DNA of 64,000 nucleotides from Platanthera guangdongensis (lineage: Eukaryota; Streptophyta; Magnoliopsida; Asparagales; Orchidaceae): the NCBI GenBank assembly GCA_039583875.1, contig CM077162.1:162709826-162773825 (forward strand), given 5' to 3'. Positions 34,948 through 45,561 of the stretch are shown here, in pieces. Below the pieces are notes generated by a model that was not told the origin of the DNA, did no database searches, and was given only the letters and a program-made list of their open reading frames with translations. Within the stretch, counting starts at the first letter, position 1, and each line of letters begins with the position of its first letter. The position numbers and the translations under genes were made by a program.

Positions 34948-36978
34948 ATGGCCCAAAACAAAGATTATGCTAGCACCAGACCTCCAGTGTGCAATCTATC
35001 CAAGTTTGCACTTTGGAAAGCAAGGATCAGACTATACATGAATTCTATTGACGAAGATATTTTTAACTCTGTTTTGACAGTATGTCCAAGACCTCGAGAG
35101 AGCTCAAGTACAAATGCTGTTCCACCTCCATAAGGAACAGATGCTGATATCAAGAGATGGAAGGTAGCTGATGCCAAGGCTATGAACATCTTAGCCCAGA
35201 CAATGTCTGATGACATATTTCAAAAGGTGGCTGAATGCAATTCAGCAAAGGAAATTTGGGACAAACTCTCTGAAATAGTCTCAGGCTCAGCCGATGAGAG
35301 AAAAGATAGGAGATCCCACCTCATATCTCAATATGAGAATTTCAAGAAGGGAGAAACTGAGTCAGTGGGAGATATGTACAATAGGCTCAGTCTAATTGTC
35401 AGTGAACTCAGGACATTGGATAAAGAGATCTCACTAACTGAACTCAATGAATAAATTCTAATGTGCTTCCCTAGCACTTGGGATTCAAGAATCTGGCCAA
35501 TCAAGGATGCCAGAAGTTTGAATGAGATCACCACAGAAGCTCTATTGGGTAAGCTCAAATCTTATGAGCTACTCATCAAAAATAGAGAAGAAGAACAAAA
35601 GGCTGCCTCACCAGCCACAAGAAAAGAGAAGACCATAGCCTTCAAGGCAACTGAAGATCAGCCTGAAGACAAAGTCACAGGCAATGATGAGCTGCTTAGT
35701 CTGTTGGCCAAAAGATTTTACAAGATGGCCAGAAAGGACTTCAGAAGGAGATCATACAAGGAGCATGATAAGCCAAGGTATGATAAGTCAATTAATAATA
35801 AAAAGATTGTTTGCAGGAAACCAAGGCACATAGTTCCTGACTGTCCAGAAAACAAAAACAAGGACAGAAGGGACAAGAAAGAAAGAAGAAAGGAGAAAGA
35901 CTCCAAGAGGAATGGCAATGGCAAACCCTCATCAAGCAAAAACAAACATACAAGAAAGGGGTTTGTTGCTGAATCCTGGAGTGAGACTGAAGAGGAGTCA
36001 GAAGCCTCATCCAGCTCCAGTGATGATGAGGATGATGCAGAAGAGAAAGAGTTCTGCATGATGGCAATCAATGCCTCACAACATAACTCAGATGAAGAGG
36101 AGTTAGAGTCAGACTCAGAGACTCAACCTGAAGAAGATCAGGAAATTAGTTCTTTTGATTTTAATTCGGAGGACTTTAAATCTGAATTTAAAGCATTATG
36201 TTTAGATCTGCTAAAATCTGAGAAAGAAATTATCTCTCTCAGAAATCATTTATCTAAACATAATAATTTAAAGTCAGAAAATCTCAAACTCTCTCAGGAG
36301 TTGGAGAGCTGTAGGAAGCAGATAGCTTCACTGAAGAGTGAGCTATCTGAGGCCAAGAAGCTTGAAGAATCCCTCAATGGGAGAAGCATCAAGCTGATGG
36401 ACATCACAAGTACAGTGAACTCCAGATTTAATAGTACACTGGGCTTGGGTGCTTCATCCAGCCAACCCATAGTTCTAACCACTCCAATCAAGTTCATTTC
36501 TGACAAAGGAAAGGGAGTTGTAGAGGTAGCTAGGAAAAATTCTGATCTGCCTAAGAAAATTAAGTCCCAGCAGAAATCGTCGAACGGAGATCGACGATCG
36601 CCGAATGCAGATCGACGATCGCCGAACGAAGATCGATGATCTCAGGCAAGATCGTCGAACTTAGGTCGACGATCTCAAGTACCTGAACTCAGCCATAGTC
36701 GACCGTCGAACGGAGCTCGACGATCTGACCCAAGATCGTCGAACGCAGCTCCAAGATCGTCGAACAGAGGTCAGAGCTCAGGAAAGTTTTTCAAGGGCAA
36801 ATCAAAATTCAATCCTAAGGGTCCTTCATCCCAAATCTTTAACCCTTATACTGAATGAATTTTACCTCCAAGGAGATATCATCCTGAAGGTTATAAGATT
36901 CAACCTGCGATGTCTTTTATTTCAGAATTTAAAGGTTATCAACCTAGGCCCAAGGTAAACTGGGTCAAAAACAAATAA
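34948..36978 (+). pseudogene. gag: S3 gag, one frame with four internal stops
   Basis: ATG at 34948 (MAQNKDY) is the first start after the primer site and gives a 676-codon frame, right for a Sirevirus gag. Capsid core about residues 15-200 (LSKFALWKARIRLYMNS, DAKAMNILAQTMSDDIFQKV, ISQYENFKKGETESVGDMYN). The CCHC knuckle near 35806-35840 has lost its first CxxC spacing through a three-codon deletion relative to S1. Acidic serine-rich and coiled-coil parts follow, then the RRSPN repeats and a basic tail. Stops: 35131, 35452, 36637, 36856. The one at 36637 is CGA to TGA inside a palindrome. Confidence 0.92.
36575..36780 (+). repeat. ATCGTCGAAC/GATCGACGATC repeats in S3 gag
   Basis: Roughly ten half-sites in 200 bases, coding S-N-G-D-R-R-S-P-N-A-D-R-R-S-P type peptide repeats. 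The dialect (ATCG start) matches the S3 LTR and spacer rather than S1. Confidence 0.9.
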
Positions 36979-36996
36979 ATTATTTTATGTGCAGGT
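36976..36996 (+). promoter_or_regulatory. S3 gag-pol junction: TAA plus CAG/GTGAAG
   Basis: Gag stops at 36976-36978 and pol opens at GTGAAG (36995) after TTTTATGTGCAG. Here the spacing is 19 bases, so pol is shifted by one relative to gag, unlike S1 (18) and S4 (15), where it stays in frame. CCAAG/GTAA lies upstream in S1 and S3 and looks like a donor, but the 39-40 base interval is very short for a plant intron. Confidence 0.5.
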
Positions 36997-39900
36997 GAAG
37001 ACCTATCCAACATCTAACCAGCAATGGTACTTGGATAGTGGGTGCTCTAAGCACATGACAGGGAACAAGGACAACCTCACATCCTTTAGAGCCAAGCTTG
37101 GACCCAAAGTTATCTTTGGTGATTCAAACTTTGGACAGACTAAAGGATATGGTGCAGTCCAGATTGGATCAGTAACATCCAAGAAGGTAGCTTATGTGGA
37201 AGGACTGAAGCACAACTTAATAAGCATCAGTCAGCTGTGTGATGAAGGCTACCAGGTGACCTTCAGCAAAGCCTTATGCAAAATCAAGTCAGAGGACAAC
37301 ATAACTGTGTTGATAGGTAAAAGGAAAGGTAACATCTATCTAGTAGATTTTATTTCAACTGATGTAGATATTTGCCTGTTTAATTCTGTCTGTAGACCAA
37401 ATATTTTATGGCATAAGAGACTAGGACACCTAAACCTTAGAACTATTGCTAGGCTATCCAAGGACAACCTTATTAGAGGACTACCTTCTGGCCCCTACAA
37501 GAAGGAAGGACTCTGCAGGGCTTGTCAATTAGGCAAGCAAACTAAAAACAACTTTAAGTCACTTAATAAGAGTGATTCACCTAGGATATTGTATATGTTA
37601 CACATGGATCTTTTTGGACCCATCACAGTACAAAGCCTAGGAGGGAAATCTTACGCTTTAGTAGTTGTAGATGACTTCTCTAAATTCACTTGGGTGTTCT
37701 TTCTAAGGAAGAAGTCTGATAACTTTAAGTGTCTGACAGAGTTTATCAAATGTATACAGATTGAGTTCAATACTCACATTGCCCTGATCAGAAGTGATCA
37801 TGGGACATAGTTTGATTCTCTTCTTATACAAGAGTTCTATCAGAGTGAAGGGATCAGGCATAATTTCTCAGCTTCTAGAACTCCTCAACAAAATGGGGTA
37901 GCTGAAAGGAAAAATAGAACCCTTACTGAATCTGCCACTACATTGTTGTCAGATGCTCACCTTCCTCTATCCTTTTGGGCAGAGGCAGTGAACACCTCCA
38001 ACTATGTACTGAATAGAAGTTTAATACATAAACTAAAGGGAAAGACTCCCTATGAATTACTCAAAGGGAAGAAACCTAAAGTTGATTATTTTAGAGTTTT
38101 TGGCTGTATTTGCTATGTACATAATAATGACAAGAAATACTTAGCAAAATTTCAAGCTAAAGCTGATGAAGGACTGTTTCTGGGATACTCCATGATCAAC
38201 AAGGCTTATAGGGTTTATAATAAATCATCTCTAAAAATTGAGGAATCTGTTCATATATCATTTGATGAATCTAACATGTCCTTCAAGGAGAAGATCTCTT
38301 CTACCATAGAACCTTTGCAGGAACATTCTCTTGTTGAAGACTTGAACAAGTTACAGGTTACTCAAAGGGATGAAAGCAGTGAAGATGAAGAAAGTGCTCA
38401 ACATATTGAAGAACAACGTGAAGAGCCAGTTATTGTACCACAAGAGGAAACAACAACACAGGTTGGTGAACAATCAACACCCCCTATTGATTTAGTAACA
38501 TCAAGAGATCATCCAATTTCCCAAATAATTGGAGACATCTCAGCTAGTGTGCAAACCAGAAATCAGGTCAACCAAAACCTGTTGCACACCTACTTCTTAT
38601 CTCAAATTGAACCTCAGTCGATTCAAGATGCAGAGCAAGATCCACACTGGATCATTGCAATGCAAGAGGAGTTGCATCAATTTGAAAGGAACAAAGTATG
38701 GGAACTAGTGCCAAAGCCTAAGGATCACTCCATTGTTGGAACAAAGTGGGTATTCAGAAACAAACTGGATGATCAAGGAGTAATTGTAAGGAACAAGGCA
38801 AGGCTAGTTGCTCAGGGATATTCTCAAGAAGAAGGAATAGACTACGACCAGACTTTTGCACCAGTTGTAAGATTGGAAGCCATCAGAATATTTTTAGCTT
38901 ATACAGCACATAAAGGCTTCAAGGTATACCAGATGGATGTCAAAAGTGCATTCCTAAATGGAGACATCAAAGAGGAAGTATATGTCAGACAACCTCCTGG
39001 TTTTATCTCTCCAACTTATCATGATTATGTTTTTAGATTGAACAAAGCATTATATGGTCTCAAGCAAGCTCCTAGAGCATGGTATGAGACCCTAGCATGC
39101 TTTCTTTTGGAAAATGGATTTTTGAGGGGTAGAGTAGACCAAACTCTTTTCATTAGAACCCATAAGTCCCATACCCTACTAGTGCAGATTTATGTAGACG
39201 ATATTATTTTTGGCTCTACTGACTCCAAATTGTGCAGAAGGTTTTCCAACCTAATGCATTCTAAATTTGAGATGAGTAGCATGGGTGAGCTATCCTTCTT
39301 CCTAGGATTGCAAGTCAAACAGCATGCTGAAGACATCTTTATTTCTCAAACCAAATATGCAAATGAACTGGTTAAGAAATTTGGCATGTCTGAAGCATCT
39401 TGTATGAAAACACCCATGCCTACTAATGTTTTATTGGATGCTGATGAATATGGGAAACCTGTTGATCAGACAACATATAGAGCAATGATTGGCTCTTTAC
39501 TGTACCTTACAGCTAGTAGACCAGATATAATGTTTGCTACATGTATATGTGCTAGGTTCCAAGTAAGCCCTATAGAGTCACACCTAACATTAGTAAAGAG
39601 GATTCTCAGGTATGTTAAAAGTTGTCCAAATCTAGGTCTCTGGTATCCAAAAGATTCAGCATTTGATTTAACTGGATTTTCTGATGCTGATTATGCTGGA
39701 TGCAGAATTGACAGGAAAAGCACCAGTGGAACTTGTCAGTTCCTTGGTGATAGACTTGTCTCCTAGTTTTGTAAGAAACAAACTTCTGTGTCAACTTCAA
39801 CTGCTGAAGCTAAATATATGGCTGCAGACAGTTGTTGTTCACAAATCTTGTGGATTCAAAACAAACTCCTAGACTATAACTACAACTTAGAGAAGTCTAA

Positions 39901-40144
39901 AATCTTTTGTGATAACACCAGTGCTATTTCTATAGCTCAAAATCCAGTCCTCCATAGTAGGACAAAACACATAGAGATTAGACATCATTTCTTAAGGGAT
40001 AATGTTGAAAAGAATAAAATTGAACTACAATATATCCCAATTGATTTACAAAGGGGAGATATTTTCACCAAGCCCTTGGATGAAAAGAAACAAACCTTCT
40101 TCCTAAATCAGTTAGGAATGTTAGATGGAGGAAGTCTTAAATAA
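36995..40144 (+). pseudogene. pol: S3 pol, single frame with two nonsense changes
   Basis: About 1,050 codons in one frame. Protease DSG at 37031-37039. Integrase finger LWHKRLGH and CRACQLG (37405-37520); HMDLFGP, IRSDHGT and [11 protein letters not shown] give the D, D, E triad. RT has [11 protein letters not shown] near 38930 and YVDD at 39191-39202. RNase H has FSDADYAGC near 39680, a glutamate in STAEAKYMAADS, and FCDNTSAISI near 39905. TAG at 37808 replaces a glutamate just after the IRSDHGT motif, and TAG at 39764 replaces a tryptophan in RNase H. Apart from these it is well preserved. Confidence 0.95.
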
Positions 40145-40234
40145 TATCCCAGATTTTGAAAGCTTAAAAATTGACCAAGACTAGGCAAACATCTTGATTT
40201 TTCTTAGTGTCTAGAGTTTTTTTGATCTCTGAAC

Positions 40235-40500
40235 TGCGCTCGACGATTTTCCCTCAGATCGTCGAACGGAGATCGATGATTTCTGAGATCGTCGACCTGA
40301 GTTCAGCGTTTCTCAGATAGTATGAACTATCTCTTCCGGTCAACGATCGTCGAATGGCGCTCGACGATCTTGTTCTCTGAACGATCGTCGAACAGAGCTC
40401 GACGCTCTCCAATATCGTCGAACGGAGATCGACGATGTTGAAGACTCTTCAGATTCCTTTAGAAGCCTCGATCGTTGAACTGAGTTCAACGATCTTTCCA
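40235..40500 (+). repeat. S3 pol-ORF3 spacer with ATCGTCGAA hairpins
   Basis: At least seven units such as ATCGTCGAA + CGGAG + ATCGATGAT (40258-40280) and GATCGTCGAACAGAGCTCGACG near 40384. The same dialect occurs in the S3 gag and LTR. Confidence 0.9.
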
Positions 40501-40617
40501 ATTATGCGCCGAACCCTAATATAAAATTCATTTTTCGCCGTCGTTCTCCTTTGCGCTTTCGATTTCTCTGCAAGAATTTTCTTTCCCTCCAAACAATTCT
40601 GCACTTGGTCGTTTTGT

Positions 40618-40640
40618 TTGTTGAATTTTTACAGGTACCC
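40618..40640 (+). promoter_or_regulatory. Splice-acceptor-like site upstream of S3 ORF3
   Basis: TTGTTGAATTTTTACAG/GTACCC with boundary 40634/40635, six bases before the ATG at 40641. It is the third instance of the same layout after S1 and S2. Confidence 0.5.
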
Positions 40641-43600
40641 ATGGCTGTGTCTGTTGCTGTTCTCGCCGCCATGAAGTTTGATGCTGGCTTCGACATCGAC
40701 ATGGAATCCTTCAGCACAACCGACAAGGTTTTTCAGGATATCTTGGGGTTATTCAAAGAGCAGAACCTGACAGCAATCATGACCACAAGGATTAAGCTTG
40801 CCTCTGATGAGATTAAGGAATGGGTCTACAATGCCCACAATCAGGACAACTCCACCATTGTTGGATCAATATCTGGCACACAGGTACCTCTGACCCCAGC
40901 AATTTTAACAGAGGTTTTTGAGTTAAGAACTGGTGGAGATACTGCTGACTTATCTGGAGAAGAGTATACTGACTTGCTTGCCAGAATGGGTCATTCTGAG
41001 GCTAACCCTAGCAAGCTCTTGAAAAAGAACCTTTCTGTGGAATACAGATTCATGGCAGATGTAGTTGAGAAAGTGCTACTGGATAAGCACTCTGCTCATG
41101 ATACAATCTCAAGGTATCAACCCTGTCTAATGGGAGCCCTAGTAGACAAGAAGAATTTGAATTGGGGAGAGGTATTCTTTGACCTCATTAAGAAGAAGAT
41201 AAACAAAAGTTTTGTAAACTTTGAAAGAATTATAGGGGTGTTTCTGCAGCAAAGGTGCCCTGCATTGCTGGTCTCTTCTGGAATTCACATCAATGCATCC
41301 AAGAGACTGTCCTGTGCCCTCTTTGGAAAATGGGACAGACAGATCAGCATGCCCAGCAGGCCCTCCTCCAGCACTCCTTTAGGCACCAGGACTCTCAGAG
41401 TCACTTCACCACAGGTCTCTGCCCCTGCAGATGACCTGCCTGCTGATGTTGCCTCTCCTCCTCCTCCTCCTCCTCCTCCAATTCCATCTCCTCCAATTCC
41501 ATCTCTTCCAATTCCATCTACCATTCAGACTCCATCCACCATCATCATCTCCAGCCCCTCTCCAACACCCACACCATCTCCAGTCCCTACTCTTCCACTC
41601 ACTAAAGACCACTTCCATCCATTATTCTCCTACACTCAACAAGATATCACTTCATCACCCTCCATTCCATCTTTCACCCTCATTGAAGATTCCTTTATGG
41701 ATGATTCACCATCCTCTCCTCCTGAGCTACCCTCATCCTCAACATCCTATCAAGATCTTCTACAAGAGATCATTGACCAACCCACCTTCACCCCATCCAT
41801 CTCCATCCCACTGTCCTCTATATCCACCTTACCCACACCTCAGCCATCTCTTCCCCCATTCACCAGCTCTCCATTACTCTCACCAACAGCTACTCCTCCA
41901 TCCTCTACCTCTGCTCCAGTCACTACTGAGCAAGTAGACATTCCAGCCCTTGCTGACAGGTTGTATGAATTGCTAGCCCCCAGGCTATCTCTTCTCTTGG
42001 AGACCTCCTTGGATCCTTTACTCCTGTCAGTGGCAGCCCTCTTTGCCAGGCTTTCCTCCCTCTTATCTCAGGCAGCCCCTTCAGCAGTGTGCCTTGATCC
42101 AGCCATGTCTGAATCTAGGCAGGGGGAGATGCCCTATGAAGTGAGTCTGCCTGCTGCTGCTGCTGCTGTTATTGCTGTTTCTGTGAGCCTGCCTGCTGCT
42201 GTTTCCTCAGTTCTTGTATCTGCTACTGCTCCTGCTGCTGTGTCTCAAGCTTCAGTTCAACCTCCTGCTGCATTCTTTGCATTAGACCTCAGGGCTTTGC
42301 TCTCAGAATTTGATTCTGCATATTTCAGATGTCTGCCAGAGACAGTTGCTGTCCAGCCCCCAGAGGATCTGTCCAAGGCCCTTGTGCCATTCTCTTGCTG
42401 TGACCCCAGCATCATCACCTCTTTTGTCCACTCAGTGTATGCTGCTGCTTCTTCTAATGAATGCATTGCTGTTGTTTCTGATGTTGCTGCCCCTACTGCT
42501 GCTGAAAGCTTTGATACTACTGCTGCTACTTCTGTTACTGCTGATGAGCCAATCTCTAAAGAGATCCTTATGACAGAGGCACCTGAGTTTGAGCCTTCTG
42601 AATTTTATACTGATATTTCTACTACTGATATTGCTGTTAGGGAATCTTTTGCTGTTGCTATTGTTACTGTTTCTACTTCAACTGCAATAACTTATGTATC
42701 TGCTGTTGTCACTTCTGCCACTACTTCAACTTCTGCTGCTACACCCTCTGCTACCTCATCTGTTTCTATACAGCTCAAGAAAGATTTGATGAAGAAAATT
42801 GATGCCCTTTATGATGATCAGAGTTCTGAAAGTGATGAGTACAGAACAGACTCTGATGATTCTTCTGCTACCATTGCCAGGAAAAGAAAGGCAAGGAGCA
42901 AAGCCATGAAGAGAGTACCTCCTGCCAAGGTCAAGGATAACAATGACATACCATACTACATTCTTCATAATTGCCCTATCACAGAGCACTGGATGCAGTA
43001 CTCTAAGAATCAACTGAAAGCAATGAAATAGAAGAGGAAATATGAAAAGGGTTCTTCACAATTCCAACACTCTCATCCTCCTCCACCACCTCCTCCTGAT
43101 GTAAGTGCAGGTGGAAGTTCTGCTGCTCAACCCCCTGCTAGAAGTCAAGCCCCCTATCAGCCACATACCAGATCTTACCATAGGGGAAGCCAATCCAGGG
43201 GTTCTCAATCTAGGAGAGGAGGATACAGAGGCAATCAAAGAGAAGTCCAAGTCTACTCCAAAGGATACTCAAGGCAACACCCATACTCCAGGGAAGGACA
43301 AATTTCATCTGATACCACATCTGGTCCTTTTACCTATAAGTTGAAGGAAACTGTTTCATCCAGGCCTGCTCAAGACAATCGTTCTAACAGATATGAGCCA
43401 CCAGTACCTTTTGAGGACCCTGAGAACAATCCAGCTACTTGGACTGCAAGGATGAAGGATCTTGCTGCACTGGATTAGATCAAAAAGGCTAAAGAGCAAG
43501 GAAGAGATTCCTCCAACATCTCCACAATGTCTGAACAGAGAAAGAGAGAGCTAGAAAGATATGCATCAAGCAAATTTTTTGATTCAGATAGATACATGGA

Positions 43601-43736
43601 ACTGCATCCTGAAGCTGTAGTTCCCAGACCCAAACAACAAACCACTTTAGGTGCAGTAGATGATACTAGATCAAAGAAGGAAGCCCTCAATCCCAACAGA
43701 GAAATCAAACTTGTTAAGGGCAAGGAAAAGAAATGA
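40641..43736 (+). pseudogene. S3 third ORF, 1,031 codons with two nonsense changes
   Basis: ATG at 40641 after the acceptor-like site; the frame also continues upstream without ATG. Domains: N-terminal domain, residues about 8-210 (LAAMKFDAGFDIDMESF, GTQVPLTPAILTEVFEL, the SVEYRFMADVVEKVLLDK block and NWGEVFFDLI), PF20167-like by resemblance; proline/serine-rich linker (230-440); SESRQGEMPYEV segment; alanine/valine/threonine-rich section from GCT repeats; basic ARKRKARSKAMKR near residue 755; NDIPYYILHN; after TAG at 43029, an R/G/S-rich stretch; TAG at 43476; conserved lysine-rich end. There is no signal peptide or clear membrane helix. Function unknown; nuclear or RNA-binding roles fit the composition better than an envelope. 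Confidence 0.88.
42115..42131 (+). other. Internal polypurine-tract-like motif in S3 ORF3
   Basis: TCTAGGCAGGGGGAGATG in frame as S-R-Q-G-E-M, in the same domain position as in S1 and S2. Confidence 0.55.
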
Positions 43737-43904
43737 TTATGTAAGGTGACAATCTCTCTGACTTCTGTTTATTATCTGGGATGATATATATATATATCTG
43801 TGGTTCTGCAATGTCTAGCTTGTTGCTTTTCTGTTTTGCTGCTTGTTGCTATTTAAATTTTCCAAACTCTGTAAATAGTAATCCTAACCCAAATAGGGGG
43901 AGAC
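43737..43904 (+). other. S3 3' untranslated stretch and polypurine tract
   Basis: AT-rich with a TATATATATATA run near 43783. The tract AAATAGGGGGAGAC at 43891-43904 abuts the LTR. Confidence 0.9.
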
Positions 43905-45423
43905 TGTTGGAACACCCTATTACTAATTTGGGTCAGGATCACTATGTCTCTAGGAAACCAATGTTTGACCTCCTGTATAGCTCAAAAGGTCAATTAGAAT
44001 TGAGTCTAAGGGTTAGAAGTCTAAGTTTGGAAGCTGCCCTCAAGACCAAGACTTTTTCAGTGTGAGACTAAGTCATATCGTCGAGCTCAGCACGACGATT
44101 CGTCGAACTCCGATCGACGATCGTCTAGCTAAACTTTGACAGATCATCGAACTCCATTCGACGATCGCTGAGCTCAACTTCATCATATTGTCGAACTCCA
44201 TTCGACGATCGGTGAGCTCAGTTCGACGATCTTGACTCAGCTTTGGATCTCTATCTCTGAGCTCAGTTCGACGATCTTTAAGCTCAGATCGACGATATTT
44301 TGCTGCTGTATAAATCCATATCGCTGAGCTCAGTTCAACGATAGCAGAGCTCAGTTCGACATTTTCAGATAACTTCAAGGATTTTCAAGATTCAAATTCA
44401 AATCAGTTAAGGAGTTATTCTGCAATTAATTCAGAAGATTTACTAGCCGTTTTCATTCATTTCTGGACCAAGTTTCAAGGGATTTTCAAGGAATATTTCT
44501 ATGGACTTTCCTCCATAAGACATTTTGCAATTAAGGATGTAATCAATGCAGGCCAACAACTATTCTTGACAGAGGATGTTTTTCCATTCTGTACCAGAGA
44601 ATAAAAAAAAGGATTTTTGAATCTCACATAGAACACAGATACACAGACAGACATCAGTAATCTTCAGAACAAGAAAAAAATATTCTGTCTCAAAGAATTC
44701 TCAGAACACACATCCAAGGAGATCAAACTTTCTCAAATCCTCAGATCTCTCTTGTCTCAAGTGTTCAAGGCTAACATATTTCAAGACTCCAGACATCTAA
44801 CATTTCAGCTGTTGCTGAAATCATCTTTTGCTGGAGCTCAACTTGTGAAGGCCTATCACCCTACAGCAAAGCTTCTTTTCCTGAAGATCTCAAGGACTCA
44901 GGGGGAGCTTTGACACCATCAATCCACATAGTCTTCTCAGCTGTTTGAGAAAGAGAAGATTTCTATCACTCTCTCACCCCCATCTCTGTAAAGGGTTTCT
45001 CAAACTCCCTTCAAAAGTTTGAACTTGGTTTTTGAGCACCTTGTGAAAAGCTCATTGGTGGCAAGACACCTGATCAAAAAATCTGATTTGGTTTTTGAGT
45101 ACCTTATCAAAAGCTCATTGGTGCCCAGGACACCTGATCAACTCATCCTGCAGTGGATTCCTACCTAGGGTGGTAGAAGAGTGGATGTACCCAAGTTTAG
45201 GGGAACTACTATATTTCCTTGTGTCATCTGGTTTTGCTTGTCTTTATTTTTGTTTCTGGCTGTGATTATTCTGTGATTAGCTTATGATTAGTTTAGTTCT
45301 GTAATTAGATTTATAATTGCTTCCCTGCTCACTCACATTACAACAATTATTGTAAAAAGCTTTCAAGCACCATATACTCTATTCACCCCCCTCTAGAGTA
45401 TATCAGATCTAGCTGCACTTTCA
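43905..45423 (+). repeat. S3 3' LTR
   Basis: TGTTGGAACA to GCACTTTCA, paired with 33296-34815. The palindromic array lies at 44080-44370. Differences from the 5' copy are mostly transitions, several in CpG sites of the palindromes. Confidence 0.96.
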
Positions 45424-45428
45424 CCGTG
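45424..45428 (+). other. Target-site duplication of S3, right copy
   Basis: CCGTG, identical to 33291-33295. Confidence 0.95.
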
Positions 45429-45512
45429 TACCCCCTGCTAAGTTCCAAACTTGGCCCAAAATGCCTCCCATCGCTCTTTTGAGTTTCAGGGCATTACAAC
45501 TCTCTCCCTCTT
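45429..45512 (-). repeat. G2 3' LTR start and polypurine tract
   Basis: On the minus strand the tract AAGAGGGAGAGAGT (45512-45499) precedes TGTAATGCCCTGAAACTC, the start of the LTR at 45498, which is interrupted by S3 after 70 bases. Confidence 0.88.
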
Positions 45513-45561
45513 AAAATAATTTCGTCCCTGAAATTACATAATGGAAAGATAAACACAGAAC

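Larger units (their letters stand above)
33296..45423 (+). mobile_element. S3: complete Sirevirus retrotransposon, 12.1 kb
   Basis: Two LTRs (1,520 and 1,519 bases), CCGTG target duplication, primer site, gag, pol, palindromic spacer, third ORF and polypurine tract are all present. By eye the LTRs differ at about 34 positions plus one small indel, roughly 2.2 percent. Coding regions stay in single frames but have nonsense changes: four in gag, two in pol, two in ORF3. It interrupts the G2 LTR immediately beside a hairpin. Confidence 0.96.
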
